Assembly (NCBI RefSeq): GCF_011694815.1
Contig: NZ_CP050177.1
Coordinates: 2,283,001-2,347,000 of the forward strand
From: Streptomyces liangshanensis
Lineage (GTDB): Bacteria > Actinomycetota > Actinomycetes > Streptomycetales > Streptomycetaceae
Direction: 5' to 3'
Length of the DNA: 64,000 nt
This document shows positions 55,231-63,959 of this stretch, in pieces. Position 1 is the first letter of the stretch. Each line of letters starts with the position of its first letter. A program made the position numbers and the translations under genes. The notes under the pieces were generated by a model, which was given only the letters and a program-made list of their open reading frames with translations, did no database searches and was not told where the DNA came from.

Positions 55231-57132
55231 ATGCCCGAAAAACATGCAGCCACCAAGGAACGGTCCACCGCGCAGTCCCTGCTGCGGCTGTGGCCCTATG
55301 TGCGACCCGTCCGCCACCGCCTCGGCAGCGCGGCGCTGGTCGCGATCGTCGCGTCCTGCCTCGGCCTGGTCATCCCCCTCGTCCTCAAGTGGATGGTGGA
55401 CGGCCCGGTCACCCACCGGGACACCGGCGGCATCTGGCTGGGAGCGCTCTACCTGCTGCTCCTGGGCATCGCCGAGGCCGTGCTGTTCGGGTTCCGGCGG
55501 TGGCTGGTGGCGCGTCCGCTGGCCGGGGTCGAGGCGTCGATGCGCGCGGACCTCTACCGGCACCTGCAACGGCTCCCGGTGGCCTTCCACGACCGCTGGC
55601 CGTCGGGGCAGTTGCTCTCGCGCGGCACGACGGACCTGATGCTGCTGCGGATGTTCTTCGCCTTCCCGCTGACGTTCCTGCTGGTCAACGCGGTCACGAT
55701 CCTCGCGGGCTTCGTGATCCTGCTGCTCCAGGACTGGTCGCTGGGGCTGGTGCTGCTCGCTCCCGTCGTGCCGCTGGTGATCCTCTGCTCGCTCTTCGAG
55801 TCGCGGTACACGGCGGTCGCGCGGCAGGCCCAGGACCAGGTCGGCGATCTGACGACGGTGGTCGAGGAGGGCGTCCTCGGCATCCGGATCATCAAGGGCT
55901 TCGGCCGCCACCGCAGCCAGTCCCGCGCCTTCCACGCGCTCGCCGGGAAGCTGCGGACCACCGAGCTGGCCAAGGCCCGGCTGCTGGCGGCCATCTGGGC
56001 GCTGATCATGACGCTCCCGGAGCTGGCCATCGGCGCCGCGCTGGTGCTGGGCACGATCCAGGTGGCGGACGGCGACCTCTCGGCGGGCACGCTGGTGGCG
56101 TTCCTGTCGACGGCGCTGGCGCTGCGGTGGCCGGTGGAGTCGATCGGGTTCCTGCTGGCGATGAGCCAGGAGTCGGCGACGGCCACCGAGCGCTTCTTCG
56201 AGGTGATGGACGTGCCCGAGGAGGTCGAGGACGACGCCGACGCGGCCGGGTCGGGCAGCGCGGCACCGGACAGCGCGGGCGGGCTGCGCTTCGAGGGGGT
56301 CTCGTTCCGCTATCCCGACGCCGAGGCGGACTCGGTGCCCGTGCTGGACCGGATCGACCTGCACATCAGGCCGGGCGAGACCATGGCGCTGGTCGGGGCG
56401 ACCGGTTCCGGCAAGACGACGCTGACCACGCTCGTACCGCGGCTGCACGAGGTGACGGCGGGGCGGATCACGCTCGACGGCCAGGACGTCGGGCTGATGC
56501 CGCGCGCGCGGCTGCGGGAGCTGGTGTCGGTGGCGTTCGAGGAGCCGACGCTGTTCTCGGCGAGCGTCGGGGAGAACGTGCTGATGGGCGCCGAGGGGGC
56601 GGGCGAGGAGGCCCTCGGGCGGGCGCTGGACGTGGCCCAGGCCGGGTTCGTGAAGGATCTGCCGGAGGGCGCGGCGACCCAGGTCGGCGAGCAGGGGCAC
56701 AGCCTCTCCGGCGGCCAGCGCCAACGGCTCGCGCTGGCGCGGGCGGTGGTGGGACGGCCGCGCTTCCTGGTGCTGGACGACCCGCTCTCGGCGCTGGACG
56801 TGCACACGGAGGCGCTGGTGGAGGCGGCCCTGCGGCGGGTGCTCGGCGGGACGACCGCGCTGGTCGTGGCGCACCGGCCGTCGACGGTCCTGCTGGCGGA
56901 CCGGGTGGCGCTGATCTCGGGGGGCCGGATCACGGCGGTCGGCACCCATCAGGAGCTGCTGCGGACCAGCGAGGAGTACGCGTGGCTGATGTCGGGCGCG
57001 GAGGCGTCCGGGGCCGGGGAGGCGGGCCCGGCCGGGGACGCCGGTATGCCGACCGCCGCCGAGGTCGTGGAGGCCGCCGAGTCCATCGAGGCCGCCGCGG
57101 CCACCGACACCGCTGAGGAGAACGCCCGATGA
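55231..57132 (+). CDS. ABC exporter half-transporter A (degenerate-site subunit)
   Basis: 633 aa: six-helix exporter domain (about 20-310) and an NBD. Walker A GATGSGKTT, signature HSLSGGQRQRLALARA, H-loop VVAHRPST. The Walker B is FLVLDDPLSALD: aspartate replaces the catalytic glutamate, so its own ATP site is non-hydrolytic while its intact LSGGQ completes the partner's site. The last 45 residues are an Ala/Glu tail. TAGGCT at 55216-55221 before the ATG suggests a nearly leaderless mRNA. The next gene overlaps by ATGA. Confidence 0.93.
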   Translation: MPEKHAATKERSTAQSLLRLWPYVRPVRHRLGSAALVAIVASCLGLVIPLVLKWMVDGPVTHRDTGGIWLGALYLLLLGIAEAVLFGFRRWLVARPLAGVEASMRADLYRHLQRLPVAFHDRWPSGQLLSRGTTDLMLLRMFFAFPLTFLLVNAVTILAGFVILLLQDWSLGLVLLAPVVPLVILCSLFESRYTAVARQAQDQVGDLTTVVEEGVLGIRIIKGFGRHRSQSRAFHALAGKLRTTELAKARLLAAIWALIMTLPELAIGAALVLGTIQVADGDLSAGTLVAFLSTALALRWPVESIGFLLAMSQESATATERFFEVMDVPEEVEDDADAAGSGSAAPDSAGGLRFEGVSFRYPDAEADSVPVLDRIDLHIRPGETMALVGATGSGKTTLTTLVPRLHEVTAGRITLDGQDVGLMPRARLRELVSVAFEEPTLFSASVGENVLMGAEGAGEEALGRALDVAQAGFVKDLPEGAATQVGEQGHSLSGGQRQRLALARAVVGRPRFLVLDDPLSALDVHTEALVEAALRRVLGGTTALVVAHRPSTVLLADRVALISGGRITAVGTHQELLRTSEEYAWLMSGAEASGAGEAGPAGDAGMPTAAEVVEAAESIEAAAATDTAEENAR

Positions 57133-59021
57133 GTACGTCCACCACGGCCGGTACGGGCCCGGGCGGCGGGACGCCCCCGGACGCCACCGCCCCGGAGGCG
57201 CCGCTCGCCGCCGCGGAGGCACCGGCGCCGGGCGACCCCTTCGACCGCGACGCCCTGCCCGCTCCCCCGCGCGCCACCGGCACCCTGCTGCGCTCGCTGC
57301 TGCGCGCCCACCGCCCCCGGGTGATCGTGGCCGCGCTGCTCCTGCTGCTCCAGCAGGCCGCGTCCCAGGCGGGCCCGCTGCTCGTCGCGTACGCGATCGA
57401 CCGGGGGGTGCCGGCGTTCCGGGACGGCGACCACGGTCCGGTGGTCGCGGTGGGCGCCGGGTACCTGATCTGCGCGCTGGGCTCGGGCGGCTTCCAGTGG
57501 GCGTTCATCCTGGCCTCCGCGCGGATCAACCAGGACGTGCTGCTCGACCTGCGCGGCCGGATCTTCCGCCACGCCCAGGCGCTGAGCGTGGACTTCCACG
57601 AGCGCTACACCTCGGGGCGGCTGATCTCCCGGTCGACCACGGACGTGGAGTCGCTGCGGGAGCTGCTGAGCGAGGGCCTCCAGGAACTCATCGCGGTGGT
57701 GCTGGCGTTCGTCTACATCTCGGCGATGCTGCTCTACCTGGACCTGGGGCTCGGCGCGGTGGCCGTGCTGTCGTTCGTGCCGCTGTATCTGCTGGTACGG
57801 CTCTACCAGAGGCGGGCGGGCGAGATCTTCGGCGTCCGCTCGACCGCGATCGCCGCCGTCATCGTGAAGTTCGCGGAGACGATGAACGGCATCAGGCCGG
57901 TGCAGGCGTTCCGGCGCGAGCGCGCCAACGACGAGGACTTCGAGCGGCTCAACGACCGCCACCGGCTCAGCAACGGCGACGCCCTGCTGGAGATGGCCCG
58001 TTACGTGGTCGGCTCCCGGCTCGTCGCGAACGTGGCCGTCGCGGGGATCGTGCTCTGGGGCGCCTACCGGGTGGCGGACGGCACGCTGGCGCTCGGGGTG
58101 CTGGCGGCGGCGGTGCTCTACCTGCGGCGGCTGTACGACCCGATCGACCGCCTCGGGATGTTCCTCAACTCGTACCAGTCGGCGGCGGCCTCCCTGGAGA
58201 AGATCGCGGGGCTGCTGGCCCAGACGCCGTCGGTGCCCGAGGCGTCGTCGCCGCGCCCGCTGCCGCCCCTCGCGGGCGACCTGCCCGGCCGCGAGGTCGT
58301 CTTCGACGGGGTGAGCTTCTCGTACCGTACGGGCGGCGAGGTGCTGCCGCGCTTCGACCTGACGCTCCCGGCCGGGCAGACGGTCGCGGTCGTCGGCTCG
58401 ACGGGCGCGGGCAAGTCCACGCTCGCCAAGCTGCTGGCGCGCTTCTACGACCCGACGCGGGGCCGTGTCCTGCTCGACGGGGTCGACCTGCGCGAGCTGG
58501 ACACGCCCGAACTGCGGCGCGGGATCGTGATGGTGACGCAGGAGGCGTTCCTGTTCTCCGGCACGGTCGCGGAGAACATCGCGATCGGCCGCCCCGACGC
58601 CTCGCGCGAGGAGATCGAGGCGGCGGCGAAGTCCATCGGGGCGCACGAGTTCATCACGACGCTGCCGGACGGGTACGACACGGACGTCCGCAAGCGGGGC
58701 GGCCGCATCTCCGCCGGGCAGCGCCAACTGGTCGCCTTCGCGCGGGCGTTGCTCGCCGACCCGGCGGTGCTGATCCTCGACGAGGCGACCAGCTCGCTGG
58801 ACGTCCCGGGCGAGCGGGCGGTGCAGCGCGCGATGGACACGGTCCTGCACGGCCGTACGGCGGTGGTCATCGCCCACCGCCTCTCGACGGTCGAGATCGC
58901 GGACCGGGTGCTGGTCATGGAGCGGGGCCGCGTGGTCGAGGACGGCCGCCCGGCGGACCTGATCGCGGGCACGGGCCGCTTCGCGGGCCTCCACCGCGCG
59001 TGGCGCGACAGCCTGGCGTGA
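57129..59021 (+). CDS. ABC exporter half-transporter B (catalytic-site subunit)
   Basis: 630 aa: Pro/Ala-rich N-terminus, six helices (about 60-345), NBD with Walker A GSTGAGKST, Walker B VLILDEATSSLD with the catalytic Glu, and H-loop VIAHRLST. The signature reads GRISAGQRQLVAFARA, a degenerate form of LSGGQ. Combined with subunit A this leaves one working and one degenerate ATP site, as in TM287/288 and BmrCD-type heterodimers. Substrate unknown; probably a drug or lipid. Confidence 0.94.
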   Translation: MSTSTTAGTGPGGGTPPDATAPEAPLAAAEAPAPGDPFDRDALPAPPRATGTLLRSLLRAHRPRVIVAALLLLLQQAASQAGPLLVAYAIDRGVPAFRDGDHGPVVAVGAGYLICALGSGGFQWAFILASARINQDVLLDLRGRIFRHAQALSVDFHERYTSGRLISRSTTDVESLRELLSEGLQELIAVVLAFVYISAMLLYLDLGLGAVAVLSFVPLYLLVRLYQRRAGEIFGVRSTAIAAVIVKFAETMNGIRPVQAFRRERANDEDFERLNDRHRLSNGDALLEMARYVVGSRLVANVAVAGIVLWGAYRVADGTLALGVLAAAVLYLRRLYDPIDRLGMFLNSYQSAAASLEKIAGLLAQTPSVPEASSPRPLPPLAGDLPGREVVFDGVSFSYRTGGEVLPRFDLTLPAGQTVAVVGSTGAGKSTLAKLLARFYDPTRGRVLLDGVDLRELDTPELRRGIVMVTQEAFLFSGTVAENIAIGRPDASREEIEAAAKSIGAHEFITTLPDGYDTDVRKRGGRISAGQRQLVAFARALLADPAVLILDEATSSLDVPGERAVQRAMDTVLHGRTAVVIAHRLSTVEIADRVLVMERGRVVEDGRPADLIAGTGRFAGLHRAWRDSLA

Positions 59022-59161
59022 CCGGAAGAGGTCTAGGTTCCGCGGTTCCACGAGCACTTCCGCGTGATCATGGGCAGCGGTAACGTTCAGTAGCGATCAG
59101 TTGTGAGTGTCAGCGATCTTCCGGTTGTCGCACTACTCGGGCGACTACGCGTGCCGCGACG

Positions 59162-59194
59162 GGGCGGCGAGCCCGCGTCCGCGGCTCGCCGCCC
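59162..59194. terminator. Bidirectional-type hairpin between convergent genes
   Basis: GGGCGGCGAGCC (59162-59173) and GGCTCGCCGCCC (59183-59194) make a perfect 12-bp stem with a 9-nt loop. It lies 140 bp after the ABC exporter stop and 83 bp after the stop of the convergent lectin-like gene. The remaining sequence of this 255-bp gap shows nothing else. Confidence 0.7.
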
Positions 59195-59276
59195 GCTGGT
59201 GAACCGTCATGGTCACGCGCTTGCAGTCGCTCATCGGTCGCGCACACGTTCCGTGATGGTGCAGGTGCCTCCGGCG

Positions 59277-61106
59277 TCACCGGGTCCTGAAGCGGCGGTG
59301 GAGGTTGCGGGCGACGTGAACGCCCGGGCCGCCGAAGCCGACGATGTCGACGCGGCCGTCACCGGTGATGTCGGTGAGGAACCGGGGGTGACGGTCGACC
59401 CGCCAGGCGCCCGCGTCGTCGTTGTATCCGAACCCGCGGCACACCAGCTGAGCCTGCTCGAAGCTGCCGTCACCGTTGTTGTGCGATACCCAGACACCTT
59501 CGTTGCCGAAGCCGATGATGTCAGGGGTCCCGTCGCCGTTGACGTCGGCCAGGAGCCGGAGGTGCCTTTCGCCTGTCCACCCCTGAGCTTGCCCGTAGTC
59601 GTTCAGGACGAGCTGGGAGGGTTCGAACGTGCCATCGCCGCGTCCGCGTGCGACGGTGACGCCCTGCGGGCCGAAGCCGACGATGTCCGGTACCCCGCCG
59701 CTGGTGGTGGCGACCACGAACCGGGGGTGCTCCCTGACCGAGCGCCATCCCTGGGCGGCCCCGAAATCGTCGAGGACGTAAAGAGGTTCGGCGAATGTTC
59801 CTTCTTCGTCCTGGAGGGAGAGCCAGAGGCCGTCGTCGTGGCAGCCGACGATGTCGAGCCTGCCGTCACCGGTGGTGTCGGCGAGAAAGCGCGGATGCTT
59901 GTCGACGAGCCAACCGCCGGCCCCCTCGCTGTGGCCGAACGCCCGGAGGACGGGCTCGTCGGCGAGCGGTGCGAACTTTCCTTCCTCGTCCTGGAGGGAG
60001 ACCCAGAGGCCGTCGTCGTGGCAGCCGACGATGTCGAGCCTGCCGTCACCGGTGGTGTCGGCGAGAAAGCGCGGATGCTTGTCGACGAGCCAACCGCCGG
60101 CCTGCTTGCCATGGCCGAACGCCTTGAGGACGAGTTCGCCGCCTTCGGGTGTGAACGCCCCGCCCTCGTCCTGTGCGGATACCCGGACTCCGCCGGTACA
60201 CAGGGCGATCACGTCGGGCTTGCCGTTGCCCGTCAGATCCACGACTGCCCACAAATCCGCCGAGTTCGGAGTGGCCACCCCCTGGTGCAGCGGGCGTTCG
60301 TCGTCGAACGTCCCGTCGCCTCGGCTGGACGAGGTCACGGCTCCCTTCGTGGATCTGATCCCCACGATGTCGGCTCGCCCTGTTCCCTTGGTGTCGGCGA
60401 GGAACCGCGCACCGACACCGGCCCAGCGGTCGGGTTCCCCGATGGGGGAAGGAGTGACCGCGTCGTTCTTCCAGACGGCGGTGTCCTGGTCGCTTCCGTA
60501 CTTCTCCAGGACCAGTAGTACGTCGCTGAAGGAGGGCGTCGCGTCGGGTGACGGCCGCAGGGCGTTCTTGTGGTGGGTCAGCCGCCAGGACTGGCGGCTG
60601 TTCCAGTGGCTCAGCGGCGCCCAGTCCAGCACGAGGTCGCTGGTGCGCTCGGGCTCGGCCGGGACGAATCGCCACCGCTGGCTCTCCGCGAGGTCGTCGT
60701 ACTCGCCGAGGACGATCCGGGTGTCGTCCTTCCCCGGTGCGTCGAGGTCGAGAACGGCGCCGTCGGCCGCGCCTTCGATGACGTAGAGGGCCGCCTCGCC
60801 CGCGACCGGGACCAGGCGCCACTGCTGGCCCTTCTTGCCCGAGGCGTCCGACTGGCGGACGCCCTGGCCCACGGCGGCCGGGGTGTCGAGCACTTTGCTG
60901 CCGGCCGTGTTGCGGATGACGTATGCCGGGTCGTCCTGGGAGCCCGGCACGGGGGTGAACTGCCACAGCTCCGGGCGCGGGCCGTCCCTGGGGTAGTCGC
61001 GGACGACGAGCATCCCGTCCGCGGCCGGCGCGGCCTTCGCGCCGAGGGGCTGGCCTGTGGCGGCGTTGACGATCTCCAGCTTCAGTTCTTGCGTGGGCAC
61101 GGGCAT
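59277..61106 (-). CDS. Ricin-B-lectin-like plus FG-GAP/VCBS repeat protein
   Basis: 609 aa with no signal peptide. Residues 1-155 have the beta-trefoil lectin rhythm (YVIRNTAGSKVLDTP, GQQWRLVPVAG, DLAESQRWRFVPA). From about 225 to 600 there are six or more FG-GAP-type units, each with ARFLADTKGTGRADIVG or DTTGDGRLDIVG plus a GxWxSLQDEEG partner, giving a calcium-binding beta-propeller. Two neighbouring units are nearly identical in DNA (180-bp period, 59807-59924 and 59987-60104), so they are a recent duplication. Divergent from the pore-former-like operon via the gene at 61174. Confidence 0.85.
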   Translation of the reverse strand: MPVPTQELKLEIVNAATGQPLGAKAAPAADGMLVVRDYPRDGPRPELWQFTPVPGSQDDPAYVIRNTAGSKVLDTPAAVGQGVRQSDASGKKGQQWRLVPVAGEAALYVIEGAADGAVLDLDAPGKDDTRIVLGEYDDLAESQRWRFVPAEPERTSDLVLDWAPLSHWNSRQSWRLTHHKNALRPSPDATPSFSDVLLVLEKYGSDQDTAVWKNDAVTPSPIGEPDRWAGVGARFLADTKGTGRADIVGIRSTKGAVTSSSRGDGTFDDERPLHQGVATPNSADLWAVVDLTGNGKPDVIALCTGGVRVSAQDEGGAFTPEGGELVLKAFGHGKQAGGWLVDKHPRFLADTTGDGRLDIVGCHDDGLWVSLQDEEGKFAPLADEPVLRAFGHSEGAGGWLVDKHPRFLADTTGDGRLDIVGCHDDGLWLSLQDEEGTFAEPLYVLDDFGAAQGWRSVREHPRFVVATTSGGVPDIVGFGPQGVTVARGRGDGTFEPSQLVLNDYGQAQGWTGERHLRLLADVNGDGTPDIIGFGNEGVWVSHNNGDGSFEQAQLVCRGFGYNDDAGAWRVDRHPRFLTDITGDGRVDIVGFGGPGVHVARNLHRRFRTR

Positions 61107-61173
61107 CGTGGTGCCTCTTCCGGGCGGTTGGTGCGACGGCTCGGGACGGGTGTGGCTCGACGGTGGGGGCGGA

Positions 61174-61902
61174 TCACGTGAAGACGTGGTGGTAGGGGAC
61201 GTCCCACTCGTTGGGCAGCCGCGGGTAGAAGGTGTTGATGACCGTCCCGGTGAAGTCCCCGCCCCAGTTGTAGGTGAGGCGCGCTTCGCTGTCCTTCGCC
61301 ACGGTGTGGTCCTTGAACCCGAGGATGGCGTCGGGGTGGGTGATCGGAACGAAGGTGATCCCGCCCCACGGCGTCACGGTGACGATCCACAGCTGGGTGT
61401 CCTCCGTCGCACCGTTCTTGCCGCGCCACTTGTCGGCCACCTTGGCGGGCAGGCCCACCTGCAGAGTGTCGGCCGTGCTCTGCGGGGCGTCCTGGTGGAC
61501 GGTGATGCGCCTGCGCTGCGGCTTCGGGGTTCCGTCGTCGCCGCGACCGGCGTCCGTACCTGCCGTGCCTGCCGTGCCGGCGGGCGGGGGTGTCACCTGG
61601 CCCGCGGCGCTTTCGATGAAGTACAGCGGGCGCTGGCCGAAGAAGCCGCCGGGGGTGATGTGCCAGAGGTGGCCCTGCGCGTCCTTGGTGGCCGGGTCGA
61701 GCGCGGTGGCCAGTTTGACGCCCTTGTCGTGGCTGCTCGCAGCCAGTTCCGCGGGTCGCAGGTATCCGCCGTTGAAGGCGTGGACAAGCATGACCGGCCG
61801 GTTTTCGACGAGGGCGGCCACGATGGCGTTGTCGTAGCTGTTCACCGCCACCGGGCCGCCGACCACCAAATTCGCCATTGCCGTGCGTTCTTGGGTGTAC
61901 AT
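61174..61902 (-). CDS. Agglutinin/beta-trefoil-like protein of unknown function
   Basis: 242 aa from the ATG at 61902 with AGGTGAGG upstream. No signal peptide. I do not recognise the family firmly. The first half (VHAFNGGYLRPAEL, KLATALDPATKDAQGHLWHITP, RPLYFIESAAG) reads like a ricin/fascin-type trefoil repeat. A Pro/Gly/Thr linker leads to a second part with LWIVTVTPWGGITFVPITHPDAILGFKD. The lectin-FG-GAP gene follows after 67 bp, so both are probably one transcript, divergent from the pore-former-like gene. Confidence 0.6.
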   Translation of the reverse strand: MYTQERTAMANLVVGGPVAVNSYDNAIVAALVENRPVMLVHAFNGGYLRPAELAASSHDKGVKLATALDPATKDAQGHLWHITPGGFFGQRPLYFIESAAGQVTPPPAGTAGTAGTDAGRGDDGTPKPQRRRITVHQDAPQSTADTLQVGLPAKVADKWRGKNGATEDTQLWIVTVTPWGGITFVPITHPDAILGFKDHTVAKDSEARLTYNWGGDFTGTVINTFYPRLPNEWDVPYHHVFT

Positions 61903-62273
61903 CGCGGAAACCTCACCTGTTCTCGATGTGGGGAACAACGCCTAAGTCGCTCAGTGAAATGGTTTATCACGCGGCATTCCGCCCGCCCGATCATGCGCGG
62001 GAGAGAGCGGCTCCATAACCGAATATGCGACCGAAGCAAATGTGATCAAAGTGGCAAAATTCGAGGTCGCAGCGCTGCGGCGGAAGGCCATAGGGGTCTC
62101 GATCGGGTGATCGAGGGCGACAGGGAATCTTGACCACCCATTTGAGTGCGATCCGCAGAAGTGCCTACTCGGCCACGGAAGCCGCTGTTAGCTTCATTTG
62201 CCGGAGCGCGTGCAGATTCCCTTTTCGCCATTTCGCCGAGTGCGGTTTCAGCCAGATCAGTCGAGGACAGAAA
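61903..62273. other. Divergent promoter region of the right-end locus
   Basis: 371 bp between the lectin-like pair (minus) and the pore-former-like gene (plus). The frame at 62130 upstream of the proposed TTG start lacks a ribosome site and reads as arbitrary residues, so I treat this as non-coding. Composition is AT-richer at 61950-62060. The dyad TCGATC-GGGT-GATCGA (62099-62114) is the only clear symmetric element. No certain promoter boxes. Confidence 0.5.
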
Positions 62274-63368
62274 TTGCCTTCCAACGCGTACAACCTGGAA
62301 CGGGCCAAGCGCCAGCCGCTGACGAAGAAGAACCTGCGGGAACTCAATATCGAGCAGACCTGGCAGTCCATCCTGGAGCACCCCAAGCTGGTCTACGTCG
62401 ACGAGTACGGGGTGCGGCACAAGCCTGTCGGGTTCTCCGTGAACAAGTCGAGCTTCGGGTCCTTCCCCGGCACCGCGTACCAACTGGGCTGGCTCGCCTA
62501 CATGAACCTCGGCGAGCCGCTGATCGAGGAGCGGCGCAACATCACCCAGCCGCCGCCCGACACGTTCTCCTCGCGCACCTACGTCAACCGCAGCGGGTCC
62601 GACATGAACTTCACCGACTCGGTCGACTTCAACGTGTCGAACGGGGCGACCTGGTCGCTCTCGGGCGACACGAAGCTCACCTTCGGCGGCAACGTCAGCG
62701 CCCAGCTCCAGCTGCAGTTGCAGAACAAGCTCGGCCTGAACCTGCAGGGGCAGCTCGGGACGCAGCTCAAGAACGAGATGGCGAACAAGAACGCCAACAC
62801 GATGACCAGCAAGAACAGCAAGGACAGCGTGGGAGCGGACAACGCCAACACCGTCGACGTCTCGGTGAGTAACGGGATGACGAACTCCGCCTCGGCCTCG
62901 ATGACCGGCTCGGTGGATTTCACCACCACGGGCAGCGCCTCCGGCACCGCGGGTCTCAACGCCGCGCTGGCCCAAGGCATCGCGGCCTCAGTCGGAGGTT
63001 CCCTGACCACCAGCTGGGCCTCGAAGTCCCAGATCTCCGGCACCGTCCCGCCGAACTCTCGCGTGGAGACCATCGTCACGCAGCGCCGTGCCCTCAAGCA
63101 GTACACCTACGAGATCCCGGTGACCTTCTCCGGGCTCCTCGCGGTGAAGTACGACGTGCCGGTGACCGTCCTGTCGCCGCCGCAGCCGGACGCCTACCCC
63201 CGGCGTGACCAGCTGGTCGCCCGCGACATGAGCGACCTCGACCTGGACGGCGGCGGCTTCCGCATGAAGGGGCTGGCCGAGGTGGTCTCCGCCCTGGAGG
63301 TTCACCACACGATGTTCGACGGCGAGAGCCTCACCGACAGCGAACGAGACCTGTACAAGAAGCCGTGA
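62274..63368 (+). CDS. Probable aerolysin/ETX-MTX2-like beta-pore-forming protein
   Basis: 364 aa from the TTG at 62274, chosen because GAGGA lies 6 bp upstream. No signal peptide. The N-terminal third (YNLERAKRQPLTKKNLREL, SILEHPKLVYVDEYG) is unassigned. Residues 110-255 are a long run of alternating polar/non-polar strands rich in Ser, Thr, Asn and Gln (DSVDFNVSNGATWSLSGDTK, SMTGSVDFTTTGSASG), as in the insertion-loop region of aerolysin-type toxins. Then TVPPNSRVETIVTQRR and YEIPVTFSGLLAVKYD match the strand order after the P-P-x-S/T-x-V motif. Assignment by pattern only. Confidence 0.5.
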   Translation: MPSNAYNLERAKRQPLTKKNLRELNIEQTWQSILEHPKLVYVDEYGVRHKPVGFSVNKSSFGSFPGTAYQLGWLAYMNLGEPLIEERRNITQPPPDTFSSRTYVNRSGSDMNFTDSVDFNVSNGATWSLSGDTKLTFGGNVSAQLQLQLQNKLGLNLQGQLGTQLKNEMANKNANTMTSKNSKDSVGADNANTVDVSVSNGMTNSASASMTGSVDFTTTGSASGTAGLNAALAQGIAASVGGSLTTSWASKSQISGTVPPNSRVETIVTQRRALKQYTYEIPVTFSGLLAVKYDVPVTVLSPPQPDAYPRRDQLVARDMSDLDLDGGGFRMKGLAEVVSALEVHHTMFDGESLTDSERDLYKKP

Positions 63369-63406
63369 CCGGCGGGCTGCCGCCACGACGACCAGAGGTG
63401 ACGACC

Positions 63407-63907
63407 ATGGTGTTCAAAAACGTCTTCGACTCCGCCGGAACGGGCGCGGGGCTCTTCTCGGTGACCACTGACCGCGACAAGCCGCGACCGGGAGCGGGCG
63501 TCGACTTCGAGGACGCTGACGACGACACGTACGACGACACGACCACAAGCCTGTTCACCAGCGGAATCCACGGTGCGTCCCACCGGGCGAAGATCGTGCA
63601 GGAGCAGGCGCCCGAAGCCCGGGTCATCCTTGGCTTCCTCGCTTCCTTCATCCAGACCACCCAGGCATCCGCCGGCACGCAGGCCGCCTACGCCCAGGAC
63701 CCCGGCTCGGTGTCCACGGCGGCGGCCGCCGGCATGGAGAAGTCCAGCGAGACCGTGACCCGGCACAGCGACCTGCAGAAGGACGAGGGCCTGCAGGCAC
63801 CGAAGAGGGACGACTTCAAAGCACCGGACGCCCCGGCATCGCCCAAGGCGGATCAGCCCCCCAAAGCGCCCAAGGCCACCGCCGAGAAGCCGTCCGACTC
63901 CAAGTAG
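63407..63907 (+). CDS. Hypothetical protein with Lys/Pro/Ala-rich tail
   Basis: 166 aa from the ATG at 63407 with AGAGGTGA upstream, 38 bp after the pore-former-like gene and so probably co-transcribed. Residues 40-62 are acidic (VDFEDADDDTYDDTTTS), a short helix-forming middle (ARVILGFLASFIQTTQASAG) follows, and the last 40 residues are Lys/Pro/Ala repeats (APKRDDFKAPDAPASPKADQ). No recognised domain and no signal peptide. An accessory or chaperone for its neighbour is possible but unproven. Confidence 0.75.
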   Translation: MVFKNVFDSAGTGAGLFSVTTDRDKPRPGAGVDFEDADDDTYDDTTTSLFTSGIHGASHRAKIVQEQAPEARVILGFLASFIQTTQASAGTQAAYAQDPGSVSTAAAAGMEKSSETVTRHSDLQKDEGLQAPKRDDFKAPDAPASPKADQPPKAPKATAEKPSDSK

Positions 63908-63918
63908 GTTCACAGGTC

Positions 63919-63954
63919 CGATTGGTCAGGGGCGGTACCGCCCCTGACCAATCG
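63919..63954. terminator. 36-bp perfect palindrome, probable bidirectional terminator
   Basis: Positions 63919-63936 are the exact reverse complement of 63937-63954: 18-bp arms beginning CGATTGGTCAGGGG and meeting at GGTACC. It lies 12 bp after the stop of the plus-strand gene and 6 bp after the stop of the minus-strand partial gene, so it can end both transcripts. Confidence 0.85.
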
Positions 63955-63959
63955 TGCGT

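Noticed and set aside
62130..62273. Longer N-terminus (48 residues) for the pore-former-like protein
   Set aside because: The TTG at 62130 has no properly spaced ribosome site, and the added residues lack structure; GAGGA supports 62274.
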